From positions 372,001 through 436,000 of the forward strand of contig NZ_CP021111.1 of NCBI RefSeq assembly GCF_002119665.1: 64,000 nt of DNA, given 5' to 3'. The notes under the pieces are model-generated. The model saw nothing but the letters and a program-made list of their open reading frames with translations. It was not told where the DNA came from and did no database searches. The position numbers were made by a program, and so were the translations under genes. Positions 58,821-64,000 of the stretch are shown one piece after another; the first letter of the stretch is position 1; every line of letters begins with the position of its first letter. Origin of the DNA: Bordetella genomosp. 13 (GTDB lineage: Bacteria > Pseudomonadota > Gammaproteobacteria > Burkholderiales > Burkholderiaceae_B).

Positions 58821-59780
58821 TCAGGCGATGGCGCGCGCCAGCCGCACTACCGTGACGCCGGGACGCGGACTGCCCAGTGAGGGCATGACGAGCACGCAGT
58901 TGTCGTAAGGCGTGACGACGGCCTCGTCATCGTTCCAGCCGATCAGCGTGCCGGCCGTGGGCAGGCATTCCAGGCCCTGCCAGGGTTGGCTGAAGCGGAA
59001 GTTCTCATTCTTGCGCGCGATGGCGTGCGTCACTTCCAGGGCCTGCCGCGAGGGGGCGTCGGGCGCGAACCACTTCGAGGGCAGGTCCTCGCGCTCCAAG
59101 GCGCCCGAGGCTGCCAGGAAACGCGCCATCTGGTCGATGGCGACGTCGCGCGATTCGGGCGCACCATGGAATCCGCACTCGATCAACAGCGAACGCGTGC
59201 CGTTGTCGTCGGGCTCGGCGAAACGGCCGTAGTCGCGCATGCGCACGCCGGCCGCATGGCCGGCGTCGGCGATGATCCTGGAAGGCGTGCCCAATTGAAG
59301 GCCCAACTCGATATTGCGCGGCAGCAGTCCCGTCAGCTGTAGCGGCACGTCGGAGTTGCTCATCGAGTGTATGTCCAGCAGCCAGTCCGCCTGTTCGACC
59401 CACGGGCGCAACTGGATGGCGCGGCGGCGTTCGTGCGTGCAAGGGTCGGCCAGCTTGTCCTCGCTCCAGACGCGGTTCATGTCCTCTTCCACCATGCGCG
59501 AGCGAGCGTAGTGGGCGGGATCGAAGCGGTCGAATGCGGCCAGGTTGCAGAAAGCCAGCGTCAGCGCGCCGCGGCGCGGCCGCAGGCCGCTTGCCAGGAA
59601 GGTCTTCAGCGCCCATGCGCCGCACAGCTCATTGCCATGGACCAGCGCGGTGATCAGCACGCGCCGGCCCGGCGCGCCGGAATCGAAGTGCCACACTCCC
59701 TCGGTGCCGGTGTTGCCCGCCCGTTCGGCATGCAGGTCGGGACAGGGAAGTTCGAAAGCGCGCTGCGGGATGTTCGACAT
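58821..59780 (-). CDS. Succinylglutamate desuccinylase/aspartoacylase family zinc deacylase
   Basis: 319 residues. Zinc ligands appear as ALVHGNELCGAWAL (HGNE, about residues 48-51) and LLDIHSMSN (His), with catalytic Glu likely in LLIECGFHG. RSRMVEEDMNRVW is a typical substrate-binding segment (conserved Asn-Arg). The family removes N-acyl groups from amino acids. With the M20 peptidase it suggests a small N-acyl amino-acid or peptide catabolic group. The 153-base gap to the hydrolase gene (58668-58820) shows no other gene. Confidence 0.88.
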   Translation of the reverse strand: MSNIPQRAFELPCPDLHAERAGNTGTEGVWHFDSGAPGRRVLITALVHGNELCGAWALKTFLASGLRPRRGALTLAFCNLAAFDRFDPAHYARSRMVEEDMNRVWSEDKLADPCTHERRRAIQLRPWVEQADWLLDIHSMSNSDVPLQLTGLLPRNIELGLQLGTPSRIIADAGHAAGVRMRDYGRFAEPDDNGTRSLLIECGFHGAPESRDVAIDQMARFLAASGALEREDLPSKWFAPDAPSRQALEVTHAIARKNENFRFSQPWQGLECLPTAGTLIGWNDDEAVVTPYDNCVLVMPSLGSPRPGVTVVRLARAIA

Positions 59781-60030
59781 GGCGGCTCCGGGCGGCGGCG
59801 TCGTCGGGCGGCTGCCGGACGGTAGGCGGCACGGTTGGGAATGGTGGTGCGGCCTATTCTAGGTGGCCGCGGGCGCGCGCCACAAATCGACTGCGGCGGC
59901 GCGGGTCGTCGTTGCAAGCCGCGGGTACGGCAGTTGCTATACAGTCCCCGGCGCGGCATGCGCGGTTGTCAGCCGTTCGGACGAAGCGTTCTCCGCGCCT
60001 GTTCAGCGACTCGAACCGAAAGGAGGGACC

Positions 60031-60105
60031 ATGCGCTCGATCCTGCTATGGCTGCTTGGCGTACCCATTCCCATCATCATCCTGATCGCCTTGTTCTGGC
60101 ACTGA
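60031..60105 (+). CDS. 24-residue hydrophobic membrane micro-protein
   Basis: The frame starts at ATG 60031 with an ideal AAAGGAGG five bases upstream. It begins MRSILLWLLGVPIPII and ends LIALFWH. It is a single transmembrane helix with a central PIP kink. Very similar tiny proteins (LLWLLGxPIPIIILI) recur across proteobacteria as far as I recall; the function is unknown. The strong ribosome-binding site and single hydrophobic helix argue that it is real. The 250 bases before it (59781-60030) hold no other supportable gene. Confidence 0.75.
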   Translation: MRSILLWLLGVPIPIIILIALFWH

Positions 60106-60225
60106 TACCGGTCTACTCGCGCATACGCAAAGGAACGCTCCGGGCGGAATTTCCAGCTCCAGCGACGAGGCTTGCATCTCCACGCCCGGATGAGGTGCGA
60201 AAGGACCATTCGAGGTACTGCTGCC

Positions 60226-60810
60226 ATGACCGACTTCGATGCTCTCTACTCGCGCACTTCCGATCCGTGGGGACTGCGCACCACGTGGTACGAACGGCGC
60301 AAGCTGGACGTGCTGATGGCTTGCCTGCCGCGCGAACGGTATCGCCATGCGCTGGACCTGGGCTGCGGCGAAGGCGAGGCGGCAAGGCGCCTGGCCGATC
60401 GCTGCGATGCCGTGCGCGCGGTGGACGGTTCGGCGACGGCGATCGCCCGTTGCAAGCAGTGGGCCAGTCAGGCCGGTGCCACGCATGTAACGGCCGAAGT
60501 GCTGCAGTTGCCGGGCGAATGGCCCGTCGGCATGGACGTCGCAGCCGATCTGGTGGTGGTGTCCGAAGTGGCCTACTACCTGGATGACCCGGATCTGGAT
60601 CTTTTCCTCGAGCGCTGCGCGGCCTCGCTGGCGCCCGGGGGAGACTGGGTGATGTGCCACTTCAAGGACGCATTCGACGACAGCCTGCAGCAGGTCGGCC
60701 ACATTCACGGACTGGTAGACGCAGGCGGGCAGGTCGTCCGTCTTGCGGCGCACGACGACGAGCGCTTCCGTCTCGACGTGTGGCGCAAGCCCGGAAGGAA
60801 AGCATCTTGA
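60226..60810 (+). CDS. SAM-dependent methyltransferase, NodS-like
   Basis: 194 residues. DALYSRTSDPWGLRTTWYERRKLDVLMACLP is the NodS-family N-terminus (FxxDPWxxxTSxYExRK pattern). The SAM-binding motif is HALDLGCGEGEAARRLADRCDAVRAVDGS, and post-motif DLVVVSEVAYYLDD is intact. NodS-like enzymes in soil bacteria sit with PIG-L deacetylase, glycosyltransferase and acyl-CoA dehydrogenase genes; here only a decayed glycosyltransferase follows. ATG 60226 fits the family start. Substrate unknown. Confidence 0.82.
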   Translation: MTDFDALYSRTSDPWGLRTTWYERRKLDVLMACLPRERYRHALDLGCGEGEAARRLADRCDAVRAVDGSATAIARCKQWASQAGATHVTAEVLQLPGEWPVGMDVAADLVVVSEVAYYLDDPDLDLFLERCAASLAPGGDWVMCHFKDAFDDSLQQVGHIHGLVDAGGQVVRLAAHDDERFRLDVWRKPGRKAS

Positions 60811-60848
60811 TCGGCGTCGGAATGGCACGCGCCGCGGGGGGGCGGCGC

Positions 60849-60960
60849 ACCTGCTGACCTGGGGCGCACGCCGACACCATGGTGTCCGACGCCTGGCTGG
60901 TCCATCAACTGGCCCTGCAGCGCTACGGCGTTGCGGCGGGAGTGGAATGTCGGGGAGGCG
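60849..60960 (+). pseudogene. Remnant of a glycosyltransferase gene
   Basis: A conceptual frame from 60870 reads ADTMVSDAWLVHQLALQRYG then VAAGVE, matching the DADTxVPxDWLxxxLxL..GADAVAGxVE segment of family-2 glycosyltransferases that accompany NodS-type methyltransferases. No start, no nucleotide-sugar N-terminal domain and no intact downstream sequence remain. The rest of 60811-61219 (409 bases) has no gene I can support. I infer decay by deletion. Confidence 0.4.
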
Positions 60961-61219
60961 TCCGGAGGCCCGATGCCCGGGCCCGAATGCCTGGAGACGT
61001 AAAGGGTGGCCTTGCGACGCGAACGGGCTTCAGATGGACAAACGCCCCACGGCTTCGATATCGAGTAGCCATAGGGCGCTTGCGATGCTGCGCGGTCGCG
61101 TCCGAGCAATGCTGCGCGGGGACGCGGTCCGGGCACGAATGGGCCGTGCCCGATGCCGCCAAGAGGCGTTGCCGAGGGGGCGGGAGATCGGTCGCCGGCC
61201 CGGCGCACGCCTCAGCGGT

Positions 61220-61456
61220 TTACCACTGAGAACCGGTGAAGCGGGCGTTTTGGGCGCGGGCGCGGTTCATCGATTCTTGGACTTCGTCTACGAAGGCGAA
61301 CAGATTGCCGATCGCGCGGGCGATACCCGAGACGGCCGACTTCAGCACGTTCGCGGGGCGCAGGGACGAAGGGTTTTCCATTGCGCCGCGCAGCAGTTCA
61401 CGTTCCAGCGCGTCGGTCAGACGGACATTGGTCGTGTTCAGGCTCAGGTCGCTCAT
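61220..61456 (-). CDS. Hypothetical 78-residue protein
   Basis: I do not recognise the family. The protein begins MSDLSLNTTNVRLTDALERE, with a mid segment NVLKSAVSGIARAIGNLFAFVDEVQESMNRARAQNA that forms an amphipathic helix; it has no signal peptide and no cysteine. It is probably a small cytoplasmic helical protein. ATG 61456 has GGAG eight bases upstream. The promoter region carries two symmetric AGGG/CCCT operators, one overlapping a perfect TATAAT, so it is likely tightly repressed. Confidence 0.65.
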   Translation of the reverse strand: MSDLSLNTTNVRLTDALERELLRGAMENPSSLRPANVLKSAVSGIARAIGNLFAFVDEVQESMNRARAQNARFTGSQW

Positions 61457-61491
61457 GGTGGACTCCAGTTGGTCTATCAGTGGAATCCATT

Positions 61492-61541
61492 ATAGGGAAT
61501 ACCCTATGTGCACCGCAACAAGAATTTTAGGGAAAACCCTA
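61492..61541 (-). promoter_or_regulatory. Tandem operators overlapping a TATAAT promoter
   Basis: ATAGGG-AATA-CCCTAT (61492-61507) and TAGGG-AAAA-CCCTA (61528-61541) are near-identical inverted repeats with centres 35 bases apart. On the minus strand TTGCGG (61517-61512) and TATAAT (61493-61488) are spaced by 18 bases, so the first operator covers the -10. A repressor binding both sites would silence the 78-residue gene. Confidence 0.65.
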
Positions 61542-61565
61542 GAATGTTGCTAACGCGCAAAAGAA

Positions 61566-61590
61566 GGCCCGTCTCCGTCGGGTTTTTATA
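61566..61590. terminator. Short terminator-like hairpin
   Basis: CCCG (61568-61571) and CGGG (61579-61582) flanked by a T-run on the plus strand (61583-61587) and, on the other strand, by a U-rich CCTTCTTTT. It lies 27 bases past the nnrD stop and can serve as the end of that transcript. The stem is short. Confidence 0.4.
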
Positions 61591-61617
61591 AAGGGGCCGC
61601 ACCATCGAGGCCCGCTT

Positions 61618-62466
61618 TCACGGCGCGGCGTTCCGGATGCGCCGAGCGGCGTCCGCCAGTTCGCCGGCCGTCATTCCGATGGGTCCGATGCCAGCCGCGG
61701 CTAGGGCGTCCGCCGCGGCGCCGTGCAGCCACACGGCGCCGGGCACGGCCTGGTCCAGAGGAATGCCCTGCGCGATCAGGCTGCCCACGATGCCGGCCAG
61801 CACGTCGCCGGTTCCGGCAGTGGCAAGACCGGGATTACCGGTGGCGTTGACCAGGCAGGGGCCGTCCGGCGCGCACACTACCGTGCCCGCGCCTTTCAGG
61901 ACGGCCCAGGCGCCATACCGGTCGGCGAGGGCGCGCGCCGCCGCCGGGCGGTCGGCCTGGACCTGCGCGGTGGGGCAGTCCAGCAAGCGCGCCGCTTCGG
62001 CGGGATGCGGCGTCAACACCACCGGGGCGGGACCCCATTCCGGCTGTACCTGGCCATGCGCCAGCAGATTGAGGGCATCGGCGTCCAGCACCATGGGGAC
62101 GTCGCCCCGTTGCGCGAACAGCCGGGCCAGCAGACGGTGCGCCAATGCCGCCGTGCCGAGTCCGCAGCCGGCCACCCAGGTGGTGATGCCCACGCTGGCA
62201 TCCGCCAGCAGGCCATGCGCGTCGCGCAGCATCAGTTCCGGCTGCACCGGGTCGCACGGCATCGGCGCGGCGTCCTGCGCAAAGCCGATCAGCACCTTGC
62301 CCGCACCCGTACGCAGCGCCGCCCGCGCCGCCAGCAGCGCCGCGCCCGCCATGCCGGGGCCGCCGCCCAGTACTGCCAGCGTGCCGTAAGTGCCCTTGTG
62401 CGACTCCGGTGCGCGCGGGGCAAACAGGGCAGGCAGGTGCTCGCGCAGAATGGGTCGAGTGTTCAT
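61618..62466 (-). CDS. nnrD: ADP/ATP-dependent (S)-NAD(P)H-hydrate dehydratase
   Basis: 282 residues, carbohydrate-kinase (ribokinase-like) domain only, without the N-terminal epimerase of NnrE fusions. [36 protein letters not shown] is the N-terminal signature. [14 protein letters not shown] and [14 protein letters not shown] follow, then the catalytic [26 protein letters not shown]. It repairs hydrated NAD(P)H. ATG 62466 chosen; the frame is open upstream but without support. It is divergent from the enoyl-CoA hydratase gene. Confidence 0.92.
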   Translation of the reverse strand: MNTRPILREHLPALFAPRAPESHKGTYGTLAVLGGGPGMAGAALLAARAALRTGAGKVLIGFAQDAAPMPCDPVQPELMLRDAHGLLADASVGITTWVAGCGLGTAALAHRLLARLFAQRGDVPMVLDADALNLLAHGQVQPEWGPAPVVLTPHPAEAARLLDCPTAQVQADRPAAARALADRYGAWAVLKGAGTVVCAPDGPCLVNATGNPGLATAGTGDVLAGIVGSLIAQGIPLDQAVPGAVWLHGAAADALAAAGIGPIGMTAGELADAARRIRNAAP

Positions 62467-62545
62467 AGGTTGAGAGGCGGGCAGGCCGGCGAGGGCCGAT
62501 GCCACTATAGTGCCCGAAAAGCTTACGCAAACGAGGAGACCAGCA

Positions 62546-63379
62546 ATGCTCAATCCCGAACTCGATCACTACGCCCACTACCAGTCGCTGAAGCTGCGCC
62601 GCCATCCGCATGGGGTGCTGGAAGTCATCATGGGGTCGCCGCAGCATCAACCCGGCCGGCTTTCCACCGCCGATGACCGCATGCATCGCGAACTGGCCGA
62701 CATCTGGCGCGACATCGATACCGATCCCGACACGCGCGCCGTGGTGCTGCGAGGCGAAGGCAAGGGCTTTTCCGGCGGCGGCGACCTGGACCTCGTCGAG
62801 CAGATGGCCGATGACTTCGAGGTGCGCGCGCGCGTGTGGCGCGAGGCGCGCGACCTGGTCTACAACGTGATCAACTGCGGCAAGCCGGTGGTCTCGGCCA
62901 TGCATGGCGCGGCCGTGGGCGCGGGCCTGGTGGCGGGCCTGCTGGCCGACGTGTCCATTGCCGCGCGCGACGCGCGCATCATCGACGGCCACACCCGCCT
63001 GGGCGTTGCGGCAGGCGATCACGCCGCCATCGTGTGGCCGCTGTTGTGCGGCATGGCCAAGGCCAAGTACTACCTGCTGCTGTGCGAGACCGTCAGCGGC
63101 GAGGAGGCCGAGCGCATCGGCCTGGTATCGCTGTGCGTGGACGAGGCGGACCTGCTGCCGCGGGCCTTCGAGGTTGCCACGCGTCTTGCCACCGGTTCGC
63201 AGACTGCCATCCGCTGGACCAAGTACGCGCTGAACAACTGGCTGCGCCTGGCCGGGCCCAGCTTCGACGCGTCGCTGGCGCTGGAATTCATGGGCTTCTC
63301 GGGGCCGGACGTGCGCGAGGGGCTCAGTTCCCTGCGCGAGCGGCGCGCGCCGAATTTCTCGTCGGGCGCGCCGTTCTGA
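62546..63379 (+). CDS. Enoyl-CoA hydratase/isomerase family protein
   Basis: 277 residues, crotonase fold. [20 protein letters not shown] and [48 protein letters not shown] are present. The second glutamate position of typical hydratases reads [16 protein letters not shown], with Asp-His instead of the usual E/GG, as in cyclohexenyl/methylmalonyl-type or other divergent crotonases. GAGGAG precedes ATG 62546. The reaction is uncertain. Confidence 0.85.
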   Translation: MLNPELDHYAHYQSLKLRRHPHGVLEVIMGSPQHQPGRLSTADDRMHRELADIWRDIDTDPDTRAVVLRGEGKGFSGGGDLDLVEQMADDFEVRARVWREARDLVYNVINCGKPVVSAMHGAAVGAGLVAGLLADVSIAARDARIIDGHTRLGVAAGDHAAIVWPLLCGMAKAKYYLLLCETVSGEEAERIGLVSLCVDEADLLPRAFEVATRLATGSQTAIRWTKYALNNWLRLAGPSFDASLALEFMGFSGPDVREGLSSLRERRAPNFSSGAPF

Positions 63380-63484
63380 GGCGTGGCTGGCGCGTGCGCG
63401 TCGTCGCCGGCGCTACGCGGCCGCGCAAGTGCGGCCGCCGGTGTGCGGGCTCGCGCGCACATCATGCGGCCCACATCATGGATA

Positions 63485-64000
63485 TCAAGGTTTCTTGAAG
63501 AACCGCGCGAACGCCTGCTGCGCCTCGGGCGAGGCCAGGCGCTTGCGGAACTGCTCCGCTTCGATGTCCAGTGTCTCATGCAGCGCCGGCCGGTCGGCGC
63601 GGCGCAGCAGCGCCTTGCTGACGCGCAGGGCCGCCGCCGGCTGCGCCGCCAACTGAGCCGCCGTGTCCTGCGCGGCCGCCAGAGCGCCACCGGCGGACAC
63701 GACGCTGTTGACCAGGCCCGCTTCGCAGGCCTCGGGCGCGCCGATGGCGCGACCCAGCAACAGCCATTCCGCCGCCTTGCGCATCCCTGCCAGGCGCGGC
63801 ATCAGCAGACTGGAGCCGCCTTCGGGACACAGCCCCAAGGCCACGAACGGCATGCGCAGCGTGGCGTCCTGCGCGGCGTGCACGAAGTCGCAGTGCTGTA
63901 GCAGCGTCACGCCGATGCCCACCGCGTGGCCTTCCACCGCGGCGATGACCGGCACATCCAGGTCGATCAGCGCGCGCAGAAAACCGATGGCGGCGCTGTC
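63485..64000 (-). CDS. Enoyl-CoA hydratase/isomerase, 5'-truncated by window edge
   Basis: The visible 171 residues are the C-terminal part of a crotonase: [64 protein letters not shown]. Residues before the first in-frame ATG (63955) are clearly part of the fold, so the true start lies beyond 64000. The catalytic Glu of the CPEGGSS segment is present, as in Eci/PaaG-type isomerases. It is convergent with the preceding enoyl-CoA hydratase gene, 105 bases apart. Confidence 0.88.
   Translation of the reverse strand, partial: DSAAIGFLRALIDLDVPVIAAVEGHAVGIGVTLLQHCDFVHAAQDATLRMPFVALGLCPEGGSSLLMPRLAGMRKAAEWLLLGRAIGAPEACEAGLVNSVVSAGGALAAAQDTAAQLAAQPAAALRVSKALLRRADRPALHETLDIEAEQFRKRLASPEAQQAFARFFKKP

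Noticed and set aside
61220..61541. Toxin-antitoxin module for the 78-residue gene
   Set aside because: Only one gene is present and the protein has no toxin or antitoxin motif, despite the operator-like repeats.

Overview
The window is high-GC chromosomal DNA from a betaproteobacterium, most likely Alcaligenaceae (Bordetella/Achromobacter type). Protein sequences and gene neighbourhoods point there: rpe-gph-trpE, apaG beside mltA, the complete atpIBEFHAGDC operon followed by hemE-priA-rep, a hemin-use pair, and several Burkholderiales-style LysR/CoA-transferase/Bug clusters. I see no rRNA, tRNA, insertion sequence, prophage or CRISPR array. Nearly all DNA is coding.

Layout. 0-2.2 kb: the end of a hemin operon (hmuS, partial hmuT) with a candidate Fur box, then a thioesterase. 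2.2-5.1 kb: a LysR regulator, a DUF2917 protein, a DsbA-fold isomerase and a short-chain dehydrogenase. 5.1-9.2 kb: a DUF779 protein and an AldB/ExaC-type aldehyde dehydrogenase, divergent from an AcoR-type sigma-54 activator, with a near-perfect sigma-54 promoter between them. 9.4-12.5 kb: a cold-shock protein and trpGDC. 12.6-25.7 kb: an accessory block lying between trpG and trpE. It holds a TauD/TfdA-like dioxygenase, a LysR/CoA-transferase/citryl-CoA-lyase-like/Bug cluster, a chemoreceptor, a bufferin-type copper-peptide cluster (bufA-bufB-bufC-DoxX) with its own ECF sigma and NrsF-type anti-sigma factor, and a sorbosone dehydrogenase-like protein. 25.8-29.1 kb: rpe-gph-trpL-trpE. 29.2-41 kb: housekeeping genes (apaG, mltA, ubiH-like, dsbC, ttcA, folB, M61 peptidase, enoyl-CoA hydratase) and a DUF1254 protein. 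41-49 kb: the atp operon. 49-56.5 kb: a Fis-type regulator, hemE, priA, rep and a decayed MNT-HepT fusion. 56.5-64 kb: peptidase/hydrolase/deacylase genes, a NodS-like methyltransferase beside a decayed glycosyltransferase, two very small genes, nnrD and two enoyl-CoA hydratases.

Regulation is the most informative part. The trp genes form two units about 13.5 kb apart. Each unit is preceded by a short reading frame rich in tandem Trp codons. The trpE leader is followed by a clear intrinsic terminator; the trpGDC leader carries a hairpin directly after its two Trp codons. The bufferin operon and its sigma factor gene are divergent, and both carry the exact bipartite motif GTAACC-N16-CGAA. This gives a self-contained, probably metal-induced circuit. 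The aldehyde dehydrogenase operon is set up for enhancer-dependent sigma-54 control. Function calls rest on recognition of motifs and family architecture by eye; no database search was run.
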